Origin: Streptomyces atratus
Lineage (GTDB): Bacteria; Actinomycetota; Actinomycetes; Streptomycetales; Streptomycetaceae
Direction of reading: 5' to 3'
Assembly: GCF_900119365.1 (NCBI RefSeq)
Contig: NZ_FPJO01000036.1
Location: 1 to 58,573 of the forward strand
DNA: 58,573 bases
The notes under the pieces are model-generated. The model did no database searches. It had not been told where the DNA came from and saw nothing but the letters and a program-made list of their open reading frames with translations. The position numbers and the translations under genes are program-made. This document shows, piece after piece, positions 35,164-44,140 of the stretch; the stretch's first letter is position 1; each line of letters starts with the position of its first letter.

Positions 35164-35952
35164 CTACTGCTTGGGCGCGCCCAGCCGCAGCAGGTACTCC
35201 CGCCCGGCGTCCAGCAGCCCGGGCAGCTCCGCCGCGTCCGGGTGCCAGCGCTTCTCGTACTCCCAGCAGACCCAGCTGTCCGGGTCCAGCGTGTCCAGAC
35301 AGGCCCCCAGCGGCAGCACCCCGGCCCCCAGCGCCAACGGCTCGGTGTCGTCGGCCGACGCGATGTCCTTCACCTGTACGTAGCCCAGGTGCGGGGCCAG
35401 CACCGCATGGCTCGCGGCCGGCTCCTCGCCCGCCAGCCAGGTGTGCATGATGTCCCACAGCGCGCCGATCTGCCCGTGCCCGACCGTCCCGACGACCCGG
35501 GCCACATCGACACCGGCCCGGTGCGAGTCATGGGTTTCCAGCAGGATGCGTACGCCCTTGTCGGCGGCGTGCGGAGCGGCGGCGGCCAGCCGCCGGGCGG
35601 CGGTCGCGTCGGCCACGGCGGGGTCCTGGCCACCGCCGCCCGGGAAGACCCGGACGTTCTGCGCGCCCAGGTCGTGCGCCAGGTCCACCAGCCCGGCCAG
35701 CTCCTCCAGCACGGGCGCGTCCTCGCCCTCGGCGGCGGCCCGGACATACCCGGCGACGGTCAGGATCTCGACGCCGCCCTTCCCGAACTCCTCGACGACG
35801 GCGGCCCGTTCGGCCGAGGTCAGGCCCGGGTGCACCGGCTCCTCGGGGTGGGCGCGCAGCTCCACCCCCTGATAGCCGTGTCCGGCGGCGAGCCGGACGA
35901 CATCGGCGACCGGCATCCCCGGGACTCCGAGAGTCGAGAAAGCGAGCTTCAC
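35164..35952 (-). CDS. Sugar phosphate isomerase/epimerase family protein (TIM barrel)
   Basis: A 262-residue AP-endonuclease-2-type TIM barrel. Starts KLAFSTLGVPGMPVADVVRL; metal-binding elements appear as ILLETHDSHRAG (Glu/His), LWDIMHTWLAGEE (Asp/His) and VCWEYEKRWHPD (Glu) near the C terminus. Probably isomerises a keto-sugar or inositol derivative; substrate unknown. It stands downstream of a truncated GAF gene, not in a sugar operon. Confidence 0.8.
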   Translation of the reverse strand: MKLAFSTLGVPGMPVADVVRLAAGHGYQGVELRAHPEEPVHPGLTSAERAAVVEEFGKGGVEILTVAGYVRAAAEGEDAPVLEELAGLVDLAHDLGAQNVRVFPGGGGQDPAVADATAARRLAAAAPHAADKGVRILLETHDSHRAGVDVARVVGTVGHGQIGALWDIMHTWLAGEEPAASHAVLAPHLGYVQVKDIASADDTEPLALGAGVLPLGACLDTLDPDSWVCWEYEKRWHPDAAELPGLLDAGREYLLRLGAPKQ

Positions 35953-35998
35953 GTGCGTGGTCCTTCCGTCGTCGTCCGGCCACCCTTCCGGCCCGGCC

Positions 35999-36361
35999 TC
36001 AGCAGGGCTCCCGGAGCAGCTGCTCCAGACTATCCAGCAGCCTCAGCGCGTCCGCCCGCTGCCGGGGCCCCAGCCGCCCGCCCGGCTCCGGCGCACCCGC
36101 GCCGGCCGGGGCGTACGCCGCCATCCGCAACGCCGCGGCGGCCTGCCGGGCGAACATGGCGAGCAGGTCGAGCTCCCTGATGTCCGTGCGGGCGCGGGGG
36201 GACGGGTCGAGCACCTCCAGCACACCGAGCACCCGGCCGTCGCCGATCAGCGGGGCCGCCATCAGAGCACCCGGCACGAACTCGGTGGACTCGGCGAGCG
36301 CACGGTCGAACGAGGAGTCCGTGGTGAGGCCGTCCTCCGGGGGAGCCCCCCGGGCCGGCCC
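35999..36361 (-). pseudogene. Truncated GAF-domain gene
   Basis: The frame from an in-frame TGA at 36362-36364 reads GLTTDSSFDRALAESTEFVP, then GALMAAPLIGDGRVLGVLEV and LDLLAMFARQAAAALRMAAY, the second half of a GAF sensor domain as in small Streptomyces GAF proteins. The N-terminal half is missing: the LAL regulator ends only about 20 bp upstream. Apparently a deletion joined the two. A GTG at 36277 could start a 92-residue fragment, but it would lack half the fold. Confidence 0.65.
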
Positions 36362-36385
36362 TCAACCGCCGCCCCCGGCCCCGGG

Positions 36386-39304
36386 TCAGTCGCGTTCGGC
36401 CGCGCACTCGGCGGAGAACTCGCAGAGTGCCGCGCGGTCCGCGCGCCCCGTCTTGCTCAGCAGACTCGCCATGTGCTTCTCCACCGTGCGCGGCGAGATG
36501 GACAGCCGCCGGGCGATCTGCTGGTTGCCCGGCCGCTCCGCCAGCAGTACGAAGACCTCGTACTCGCGCGGCGTCACCCCGCTCGTCCGCAGCGGGGCCG
36601 GGATGCGTTCCCAGCCGCCCCGGTGCTGCCCGACGCTGGCCCCCGCCTGCCGCAGCGCCGCCCGGCACGCGGCGGCGACCGGCTGGATGCCCGCCCCGTA
36701 GAAGTACTCCTCCGATGCTCGCAGCCAGCCCACCGGCTCGCCCCACTTCTCGGCGAGGGCCGCGCCGGCGACCAGCCGCAGCCCCAGATGGCGGGCGAGC
36801 GGAAAGGCGGCGGCGTCACCGACGGCTGCTTCGACCGACCGGGCGGCCCGGTCCGTGTCGCCCGCCCGGCCGTGCAGTACGCCATCGGCCAGGCGCAGGA
36901 ACAGCTGGTTCCAGGCCAGGTCCGCGCCGGGGCTCTCCAGGATCGCGTCGAGCTCCGCCCGGCCGCCCCGGCCGTCGAGTATCCGCAGCAGCGGACGCAG
37001 ACCGTAACGCCCGCTCAGATAGAAGAAACTGGGGTGCTCCAGCTCCCAGGCCAGCGAGGCGTCCAGGTCGGCCAGCGCACCCTCGCGGTCCTCCTCCAGC
37101 AGCGCCGCGAACGCACGGCAGAGCCCCAGTTGCAGCGGGACGAGTAAGGACTCCTCGCCGCCCGCCCGGCGGAACCGGGCCATGGCCCGGTCCAGGTCCC
37201 GTCTTCGGCCCCGGTGCGCGGCGAGTGCCGCCGAGGCCAGCAGCAGATAGCGGTGCGCCCCCAGATTGCGGACCCGCGCGCTGGCGGCCACCGACCGCTC
37301 GATGATCTCGTGCGCCCCGTCCCACTCGCCCCGCATCACCGCGTTCATCGCGAGCAGTCCGTCCACGGTCTGCATCGGCACCAGCGCGCCCAGCGACTGG
37401 GCGGCGGTCCGGGCCGTCTCCAGCCGGGCCGGGTCACCGGTGCGCATGAACGTGTTGGCGCCGAGCCGGACCAGCGCCTCCACCCGCCACACCGGCAGGG
37501 CGTGCTGCTCGGAGACCGCGAGCATCCGCTCCAGGCACGCGTCGGCCTCGTCGAAGCCGCGCTCCCGGGAGAGCAGCGCCAGCAACTGCCAGGCCTGGCA
37601 GGCGACCACGGGAAGGCTGCGCTCCTCCGCGACGGCGGCGGCCCGGCGCGCGGCGTCCTGCGCGCGCTCCTGCTGCCCGTGGCCCGCATGACCGGGCAGC
37701 AGGGCCAGATGACCGTCCACCACGTCGAGCGCCGCCTCCAGCTCGGGGCGGACGGCCGTGCCGAGCATGCCCCGCGCGGCCCGGATCTGCCCGGCCGCCT
37801 CGTCCACCCGCTCCGCCATCACGGCCGCCCAGGCGATCCGGATGTGGGTCTCGCCACGCTGCTCGGAGGCGTCGGAGCGCGGCGGCACCGGAGGGAGCTC
37901 CGCGGTCAGCGCCAGGGCCGTGTCGAGTTCACCGGCCTCGGCGTGGGCGACGGAAAGGGACTCCGTGATGCCCCGCAGATCGCTCTCGTGGGCGAGCGAG
38001 CGGGCCCGTTCCAGCAGGATGACGGCGGAACCGGACGCGCCCGCGGCCAGCATCCGGCGGCCGACGCCGGCGAACTGGCGGGCGGCGCCGTGCCGGTCGC
38101 CCCCGGCCAGCTGCAGCGTTGCCATCAACTGCCGCTGCTCGTCACCGAGTTCGTGCTCGATCGCGGCGAGGGACAGTGCCGCGCGGCGGGCCGTCGCGGC
38201 CCGCTCCGCCGGTGCCAGTGAGGCCACCAGGGCCTCGGAGGTCAGCGCGTGCCGGAAGGTGTAGCGGTCGGGGTCCGCCCCGTCGGGGGCGATGATGTTC
38301 GCCTCCACTGCGGAGCGCAGATGGCTGAAGAGCGTGCGGTCGTCGAAGCCGGTGACGGTCTGGAGCACGGTGACCGAGAACCGGCTGCCCAGGGTGGCCG
38401 AGCACAGGAGCAGCTCGCGCACCGGTTCGTCGAACCGGTCCAGCCGCCGCGACCAACTGCGCACCACGCCGGTCGGCACCGACGCGTCCGGGTTGGTGTG
38501 CTCCTCCCACCGGTCGTCGGCCCGGCGCAGCTGGCCGGAGTCGAGCAGATCGGCGAGCAGCACCTCGACCAGGTACGGATTGCCGCCCGCCCGGCCGGCC
38601 AGCCGTTCGTGGGTGGCCTGCGGCACCTCGTCCGGGGAGGCCTCCAGACACGAGGCGGTCATCTCCCGCACGTCCGCGTCACCGAGCGGTGCCAGCTCGC
38701 GCACGGTGGCGACCTGCCGCCGTTCCGCCGAGCGCACCAGGTCGAGTGCGACACCGGGCTCCGGGCGCAACGTCCCCAGCAGCAGCACCGGCAGGTCCGC
38801 CACGTTGTCGACGACGTACTCCACCACCGCGATCGTCTCGGTGTCGGAGTCGTGCAGGTCCTCCAGCAGGATCACGCAGCCGTGCTCCTGGCCGAGCACC
38901 GACAGCAGCCGCAGCAGCGCCTCGGCCAGCTCGACCACCGTCTCCGGATAGCCGGGGGAGGAGCCCTGGCGCCACTCCGGCACCAGCCGGGCCAGCGCCG
39001 GACGGTACGGGTCCAGCTCCGGGTCGGTGGGTGTCCCGACCGCCCGGAACCGTGAGGACAGCGCCTCGATCAGCGGGCGGAACGGCACCACGAGCCCGGT
39101 CGACGTGGCCCTGCCGCGCAGCACCGGCATGCCCCGCTCGTACGCCCGGTAGGCGCACTCGCCGGCCAGCCGGGATTTGCCGATGCCCGCGTCCCCGACG
39201 AAGAAGACCGCGCGCCCCGAACACCGCGAGGCGGTGTCCAGGGCGTTGCTCAGCAGGCCGGTCTCAGCGACACGCCCGACAATCACCGACGAAGTGGTAC
39301 GCAT
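36386..39304 (-). CDS. LAL-type LuxR regulator with AAA ATPase domain
   Basis: A 972-residue large ATP-binding LuxR regulator. Walker A is GDAGIGKSRL (Lys43), the Walker B-like segment is CVILLEDLHDSD near residue 145, the middle is helical TPR-like, and the LuxR HTH is at the C terminus (LTPREYEVFVLLAERPGNQ, then LSISPRTVEKHMASLLSKTG). LAL proteins usually activate secondary-metabolite clusters. It lies 70 bp downstream of the precursor-peptide gene on the same strand, so it is the candidate pathway activator. Confidence 0.9.
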   Translation of the reverse strand: MRTTSSVIVGRVAETGLLSNALDTASRCSGRAVFFVGDAGIGKSRLAGECAYRAYERGMPVLRGRATSTGLVVPFRPLIEALSSRFRAVGTPTDPELDPYRPALARLVPEWRQGSSPGYPETVVELAEALLRLLSVLGQEHGCVILLEDLHDSDTETIAVVEYVVDNVADLPVLLLGTLRPEPGVALDLVRSAERRQVATVRELAPLGDADVREMTASCLEASPDEVPQATHERLAGRAGGNPYLVEVLLADLLDSGQLRRADDRWEEHTNPDASVPTGVVRSWSRRLDRFDEPVRELLLCSATLGSRFSVTVLQTVTGFDDRTLFSHLRSAVEANIIAPDGADPDRYTFRHALTSEALVASLAPAERAATARRAALSLAAIEHELGDEQRQLMATLQLAGGDRHGAARQFAGVGRRMLAAGASGSAVILLERARSLAHESDLRGITESLSVAHAEAGELDTALALTAELPPVPPRSDASEQRGETHIRIAWAAVMAERVDEAAGQIRAARGMLGTAVRPELEAALDVVDGHLALLPGHAGHGQQERAQDAARRAAAVAEERSLPVVACQAWQLLALLSRERGFDEADACLERMLAVSEQHALPVWRVEALVRLGANTFMRTGDPARLETARTAAQSLGALVPMQTVDGLLAMNAVMRGEWDGAHEIIERSVAASARVRNLGAHRYLLLASAALAAHRGRRRDLDRAMARFRRAGGEESLLVPLQLGLCRAFAALLEEDREGALADLDASLAWELEHPSFFYLSGRYGLRPLLRILDGRGGRAELDAILESPGADLAWNQLFLRLADGVLHGRAGDTDRAARSVEAAVGDAAAFPLARHLGLRLVAGAALAEKWGEPVGWLRASEEYFYGAGIQPVAAACRAALRQAGASVGQHRGGWERIPAPLRTSGVTPREYEVFVLLAERPGNQQIARRLSISPRTVEKHMASLLSKTGRADRAALCEFSAECAAERD

Positions 39305-39374
39305 GGACGCAGGCTACTTGAGCCACTACCCACCGGTCATGGCGTCAAATCGCTTGATACGAGATGGAATTGGC

Positions 39375-39560
39375 TCAGTTCCAGGTCATGGTGGTCCACG
39401 GCAGGTCCGAGGTGTCGGGGTTGCTGTCCACGGCGCCGAGGATTCTGCTGCGCAAACCGAGTCTGCCGCCCGCACCCAGGGCGATCCGGCCGACGGGGTG
39501 CTCGTCGGCGACGTCGTCGAACTCGTGGGCGCGGAAGGCGGAAGCTTCGGTGGTCTGCAT
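39375..39560 (-). CDS. Candidate cysteine-free RiPP (LanM-associated) precursor peptide
   Basis: A 61-residue peptide encoded 145 bp after the lanM-like gene, with AGAGG six bases before the ATG. The first 43 residues are leader-like: acidic (EFDDVADEHPVG), then Gly-rich, ending in ILGA, a GA that resembles the double-glycine cleavage site of class II leaders. The remainder, VDSNPDTSDLPWTTMTWN, holds Ser46, Thr50, Ser51, Thr56, Thr57 and Thr59 and two Trp. There is no Cys anywhere, so no lanthionine can form. Precursor role inferred from size, position and leader shape. Confidence 0.65.
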   Translation of the reverse strand: MQTTEASAFRAHEFDDVADEHPVGRIALGAGGRLGLRSRILGAVDSNPDTSDLPWTTMTWN

Positions 39561-39592
39561 GGTCTGCCTCTTCTCGTGGGAGGTTGTCGTTG

Positions 39593-39674
39593 CGTGAGCG
39601 GTGCGATGAGACGTGTACGAAGCGGTGGTACGTGAGCGGTGCGGCGGTACGGGCTGTGGTGCGGGTGGTACGTG
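39593..39674. promoter_or_regulatory. Repeated motifs upstream of the precursor gene
   Basis: On the minus strand CACGTACCACC occurs twice (39624-39634 and 39664-39674, 40 bp apart) and CGCACCGCTCACG twice (39593-39605 and 39631-39643, 38 bp apart). They fill the lanM-precursor gap, 33 to 115 bp before the precursor start, and could be activator sites for the LAL protein. Confidence 0.4.
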
Positions 39675-39704
39675 CGAGGCGCTGGCGCGCAGGGGGAGGC
39701 GGGC

Positions 39705-42700
39705 TCAGCCGGGCGCGACCGGCAGGGTGGGTCCGGCGAGCAGCAGCACCGACGGCACCCGGTCGGGGAATCCGGCCCGCAGCAGCCCGTGCCCGATGCC
39801 CGCGAGTCCGGTCAGCAGCCCCGGATGCGGTACCTGGCCGGGTGTTCCGCAGCGCGGCTTCGCCCGGTCGGCCGCCGCGAGCAGCGCCCCGGCCCGCTCC
39901 ACCCAGCGGGCGCGAGCACTCGACAGCTCGCCGCGGCGCAGCAGTTCGAGGACGCCGAGCTCGCCGTGGCACAGGCTGTCGTCCGGCGGCGGTTCGGCCC
40001 CCGCGATCTCCGCCGCCGCCTCGCGCGCCCAGGCGGACAGCAGCGGGTCGGCCCGCGCCGCCGGGCTGTCCAGCACGGCCAGCGCCACGCCCGTCCGGCC
40101 CCGGCACCAGGAGATGTCGCAGTCCACGCCGTCGGTCGCGGCCCGCAGCGCGGCGAGCCCCGAGGCGCGGTACGGTTCGCCGCCGCCCGCCTCGGCGAAG
40201 CGCAGCAGCGCCCAGCCGATCCCGGCGGACCCGTCGGCGAACCCCGGTGTGCCCGGCAGCGGTGCCGCGCGCAGCAGCCCTGCGCAGCGTTCCGCCGCCC
40301 GCCACACGTCGGCCCGTCCGGTGGCCCGGTACCCGGCGAGCAGAGCGACCAGCCCGCCGGCCGTGCCCCCGCGCACCCCGTACTCGCTCTCGGCGACGGC
40401 CGCCGCACCGGTCAACCGCAGTGCGGGCGCGACCAGTCGGCCGAGGCGCGGGTCGTCCAGCGTGTCCGCGACCTGAGTCAGTGCGTACGCGATCCCGCCG
40501 AGCCCGGCGAACGCACCCGAGCCCACCGGGCCCAGATCGTCCGGGCGCGCGTGCAGCGCGTCCAGCAGCCCGGCGAGCGGCGCCAGCGCGTCCCGGGCGG
40601 CTGTGGCGTACCGGTCCGCACCGGTGAGCGCGGCGAGCTGGGCGAGGAAGCACGCCGCACCGGTGTAGCCGCCCGCCAGGTCGGCGGCCATCGGTCCCAG
40701 CCGCCAGTAGCGCTCGTCGAGCAGCTCCAGGCCGATCCAGTTCAGCCGGGTGGGCCCGGAGTAGGCCTGGGACACCAGCTCGTCGCCGACCGACCGGGCC
40801 GCCGCGAGCAGTTGCTCCGGCTCCGGTGCGGTCGCGGCCGTACGGACCCGGCGCGGGCCGGGCCGGGACTCGTGGGCGGGCTCGCGCGAGGTGGTCACCA
40901 TCGCGGCGCGGATGATCCGTTCCTGGTCCTGGCGGTCCACCGTGTCCATGGCCGCCAGCTTCGCCCGGACCAGGGACAGTCCCGTCCGGGCGAGCGTGCC
41001 GGGCAGCAGCCGGCCGGTCCCGCTCCACAGGTCGGTGCGTTCGGGAAGGGCGGTGAACACGGGCACGTCGCCCGACCAGAGCTGGTCGATCTCCTCGTCC
41101 AGGAGGCCGGGCAGCGCGGCGGATCCCAGGGTGTCGGTGCCCAGCAGCGCGAGCACCTCGTGCCGTTCGGCGGCGTCCTTCATCAGGTCCGGGTGCGTGG
41201 ACTCGTCCAGGAGCGAGGCGTAGATCCAGGTGGGCCGCGCCACCACCCGCACCTCGTCGTGCGCGAACCGGTCCAGCAGCCCGCCGGTGCGAAGGAGTTC
41301 GGCGCGGGCCTCCTTGATCGCGGTGTATCCGGCGCGGAATCCGGCGCACAGCGCACGGGTGAAGGCGGACGGGTCGGCGGGCGTTTTGGTCAGCCGGGGC
41401 CGGTTCGCCGACCCGCCGATCCGGGCCGTGCGGCGCACCAGCCGCATCCGGTCGGTCCCCGCGTCGGCCCAGTCGACGCTGCGCACCGGGGAGTCGGCCG
41501 CCTGCCCACCGCCGATCCCGGACATGTCGAGCGCGGTCTCGTCCCCGACGAGCAGCTGCGGCAGCAGTCCCACCCGGTGCACCGAGCCGTGCAGGGCGCG
41601 GGCGGCCGGATCGTCCGAATCCGCGGTGGGCAGCGGCGGGTGGAACAGCGTCTCGACGTCGACGAGTACGGGGTACTCCCCGTCCGCGATCAGGTTCTCG
41701 TGGTGCAGGTCGGTGCCGTCCAGCGTGTGCAGCAGGGCCAGTAGCGCGCCCTGGCGCCGGTAGAAGGCCTCGACCTGGCGGGCCGAGCGGCAGGGCCGTT
41801 CCGCGACGAACTCCACCCAGCCGTACGGACCCCGGTCCAGCAGGGCGAGCGTACGGAGTCCGGGGGCGCCGGGCAGCGCGTTGAACCACTGGACCAGTTC
41901 GTTGAAGTGCCGGTGCGCGGCGAGCGGACGCGGCTTGTAGACCAGCCGGGCACCGTCCTCGAACCGGAGCAGCATCACGGTCCGCCCGCCCCGGTGGCCG
42001 TCCCCGGCACCGGGCTCGACCGCCATCAGCCGGCCGTTCCCGGCCTCTTCGCCCCGGGACGCGCGGACGCCCGGCAGCACCGGCCGGTCGGCGGCGAACC
42101 GGACCAGCATCTCGGCCAGCGCGGCGGCGGCGTCGAGCGCGGCACGTGCCAGGATCCGGGCCAGTACGGGGTACGTGGTGCAGAGCGCGGTCAGTCCGGA
42201 CCGGGCGCCGGTCCTGCGCAGGAAGTCGGTGAACCGGTCCTCGGGACCGTGCCCGGCCAGCCGCCCGTCCCGCCGCGCCGTGTGCAGCTCCAGGACCAGG
42301 GTCCGGGCGGCGAGCCGCGCGAGCCGCCGGGACAGGTGGCGCTCGAAGTCCTCGCGTACGGCGTCCAGATCGACGCACTGGTTCAGCCGCCGCGGCAGAC
42401 CGTCCTGCATCCGCCGCGCCGCGCAGGCGGTGAACGGGGCGAGGACGCGTTCGAATCCACGCAGCCCCGGCAGGTGTTCCCGGTCGCCGATCACCGCCCG
42501 CTCGGGCGCGGCAGACATCGCGTCCTGGACGAACACCGCCCAGTCCGGGGCGTGTTCGGGCAGCGCGTCACCGGTCAGCGCCGGCCGCCACCACGAACCG
42601 TCGGACCAGGAGGACCCGTCCGCCGCCGGCCGCTCGGCCTCCAGCAGGCCGACCGCATCGGCGGAGGAACCCGCTGCCGCGGCCGGACGTGACGCGGAAG

Positions 42701-42743
42701 AGACGCCCAGCCGTTCGCCGCCGCCCGCATGAATCTCCGCCAT
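39705..42743 (-). CDS. lanM: LanM-type lanthipeptide synthetase with altered cyclase site
   Basis: A 1012-residue class II synthetase. The kinase-like dehydratase half keeps its expected residues: VYKPR, Asp345/His347/Asn350 in DLHHEN, Asp362/Glu364 in VDVETLF, and VARPTWIYASLL. The LanC-like half keeps the zinc ligands Cys880 (WCRG), Cys925 and His926 (CHG). But the motif normally DV(I)GG reads YGVRGG (Gly789) and the AHG motif reads ADG (Asp837), the two residues usually linked to cyclase catalysis. The Cys-free downstream peptide fits a synthetase that mainly dehydrates. ATG 42743 has GAGGAGG four bases upstream. No LanT or protease is adjacent. Confidence 0.85.
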   Translation of the reverse strand: MAEIHAGGGERLGVSSASRPAAAAGSSADAVGLLEAERPAADGSSWSDGSWWRPALTGDALPEHAPDWAVFVQDAMSAAPERAVIGDREHLPGLRGFERVLAPFTACAARRMQDGLPRRLNQCVDLDAVREDFERHLSRRLARLAARTLVLELHTARRDGRLAGHGPEDRFTDFLRRTGARSGLTALCTTYPVLARILARAALDAAAALAEMLVRFAADRPVLPGVRASRGEEAGNGRLMAVEPGAGDGHRGGRTVMLLRFEDGARLVYKPRPLAAHRHFNELVQWFNALPGAPGLRTLALLDRGPYGWVEFVAERPCRSARQVEAFYRRQGALLALLHTLDGTDLHHENLIADGEYPVLVDVETLFHPPLPTADSDDPAARALHGSVHRVGLLPQLLVGDETALDMSGIGGGQAADSPVRSVDWADAGTDRMRLVRRTARIGGSANRPRLTKTPADPSAFTRALCAGFRAGYTAIKEARAELLRTGGLLDRFAHDEVRVVARPTWIYASLLDESTHPDLMKDAAERHEVLALLGTDTLGSAALPGLLDEEIDQLWSGDVPVFTALPERTDLWSGTGRLLPGTLARTGLSLVRAKLAAMDTVDRQDQERIIRAAMVTTSREPAHESRPGPRRVRTAATAPEPEQLLAAARSVGDELVSQAYSGPTRLNWIGLELLDERYWRLGPMAADLAGGYTGAACFLAQLAALTGADRYATAARDALAPLAGLLDALHARPDDLGPVGSGAFAGLGGIAYALTQVADTLDDPRLGRLVAPALRLTGAAAVAESEYGVRGGTAGGLVALLAGYRATGRADVWRAAERCAGLLRAAPLPGTPGFADGSAGIGWALLRFAEAGGGEPYRASGLAALRAATDGVDCDISWCRGRTGVALAVLDSPAARADPLLSAWAREAAAEIAGAEPPPDDSLCHGELGVLELLRRGELSSARARWVERAGALLAAADRAKPRCGTPGQVPHPGLLTGLAGIGHGLLRAGFPDRVPSVLLLAGPTLPVAPG

Positions 42744-42816
42744 CGCACCTCCTCGGTCCGGCGCCGGCACCGCCGGTCCGCCAGACCCCATACTTCCGGC
42801 GACGCGTTCGCAGGAC

Positions 42817-42835
42817 ATGGGGGCAACGCCCCCAT
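42817..42835. promoter_or_regulatory. Perfect hairpin/palindrome upstream of lanM
   Basis: ATGGGGGC-AAC-GCCCCCAT, 8-bp arms, 74 bp before the lanM start and followed on the plus strand by TCTTTCT. It could be an operator or an antisense-direction terminator. Confidence 0.4.
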
Positions 42836-42895
42836 CTTTCTGCCCGTGACCCGAACGGGAACCGGAACGGGCCCCGGCACGCCCCCGGCCGAAGG

Positions 42896-42951
42896 CCGGA
42901 GCGGGGCCGGAAACCGGAGCGGGGCCGGAAACCGGGCCGGAGCGGGGCCGG
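42896..42951. repeat. 18-bp tandem repeat between LacI and lanM
   Basis: Two perfect copies of CCGGAGCGGGGCCGGAAA (42896-42913 and 42914-42931) and a partial third (42937-42951) lie just past the LacI stop. Confidence 0.85.
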
Positions 42952-42966
42952 GGCACGGGCCGCGGC

Positions 42967-44031
42967 TCACACCCGCGGCGGTGCCGTCGACCCCCGCACC
43001 ATCAGCTCCGCCGCGATCGTCGCGATGCCCCCGGGCGGTGGCGTCTCCTTGCCCATCGCGAGACGGCCCGCCCGCGCCCCCGCCTCGAAGAGCGGCAGCC
43101 GTACGGTCGTCAGCGCCGGGACCGCGTCCACCGAGAACGGCAGATCGTCGAAGCCCGCCACCGAGATGTCCTCGGGGATGCGCAGACCGCGGTCCCGGAC
43201 CGCCGCGCTCGCGCCCAGCGCCACCGTGTCGTTGGCGGCGACGACCGCCGTCACCTCCGGTTCGCGGCGCAGGAGTTCGAGCGTGGCGTCGTAGCCGGAG
43301 CGGCGGTCGTACGGGCCGTGGACGGTGAGGCGCTCCTCGTCGCCGACGAGCCCCGCCGCCCGCATCGCCTCGCGGTGTCCCTCCAGCCGGTGGCGGGTCG
43401 TCGTCCGCTCCAGCGGGCCCGCGACATAGCCGATCCGCCGGTGGCCGAGCGAGAGCAGGTGCTCGGTGAGACGGCGCCCGCCGCCCCGGTTGTCGAAGGC
43501 GAGCGCGGCCACCACCGCCTCGCCGTCCGGCAGCGGGGGCCGCCCGCACAGCACCACCCGGGTGCCCGCGTCCGCGAGCTTGGCCAGTTTGGCGGAGACC
43601 GCGGCCTGGTGCGCCGGGTCCTCCACGGCGCCGCCGGTCAGCACGACGGCCGCGGCGCGCTGGCGCTGGAGCAGGGTGAGATAGGTGAGTTCGCGCTCGG
43701 GGGAGCCGCCGGTGTTGCAGACGACGGCCAGCTTCTCGCCGCCCGCCCGGCCCGAGCCGTCCCCGGGCCCGCCGATCTCGGTCTGCGCCGCGCCCGCCAT
43801 GATCCCGAAGAACGGGTCCGCGATGTCGTTGACCAGGATGCCGACCAGGTCGGACGTGGCCGCCGCGAGCGAACTCGCCGGCCCGTTGAGCACATAGTCC
43901 AGGTCGTCCACCGCGCGCAGCACCCGTTCGCGGGTGGACGCGGCCACCGGGTAGTTGCCGTTCAGTACGCGGGAGACGGTGGCCGGCGACACCCGGGCGC
44001 GAGCCGCCACATCCGCCAGGGTGACTGTCAT
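42967..44031 (-). CDS. LacI-family regulator of the oxidoreductase operon
   Basis: A 354-residue LacI regulator: N-terminal HTH (VTLADVAARARVSPATVSRV, LNGNYPVAASTRERVLRAVDDL) and a periplasmic-binding-fold sensor ending with the typical AGFDDLPFSVDAVPALTTVR segment. ATG 44031 has AGGAGA six bases upstream. It is divergent from the Gfo/Idh operon, with a palindromic AAGCGCTT operator between them, so it probably represses that operon until a sugar binds. Confidence 0.9.
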   Translation of the reverse strand: MTVTLADVAARARVSPATVSRVLNGNYPVAASTRERVLRAVDDLDYVLNGPASSLAAATSDLVGILVNDIADPFFGIMAGAAQTEIGGPGDGSGRAGGEKLAVVCNTGGSPERELTYLTLLQRQRAAAVVLTGGAVEDPAHQAAVSAKLAKLADAGTRVVLCGRPPLPDGEAVVAALAFDNRGGGRRLTEHLLSLGHRRIGYVAGPLERTTTRHRLEGHREAMRAAGLVGDEERLTVHGPYDRRSGYDATLELLRREPEVTAVVAANDTVALGASAAVRDRGLRIPEDISVAGFDDLPFSVDAVPALTTVRLPLFEAGARAGRLAMGKETPPPGGIATIAAELMVRGSTAPPRV

Positions 44032-44103
44032 CGCTCTCCTCCGAGGGTTTTGGGCCGGGCCCTCTTGTCCGGGCCGCTGTCGGCAGGCTAGCGTCATCCC
44101 GGA

Positions 44104-44119
44104 TAGAAAGCGCTTGCTA
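44104..44119. promoter_or_regulatory. LacI-family operator
   Basis: TAGAAAGCGCTTGCTA is a 16-bp palindrome with one mismatched pair and the classic LacI-family core AAGCGCTT. It lies 22 bp before the oxidoreductase start and 73 bp before the LacI start. Confidence 0.75.
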
Positions 44120-44140
44120 CGGCTGTATGGAGGAAGTTTC

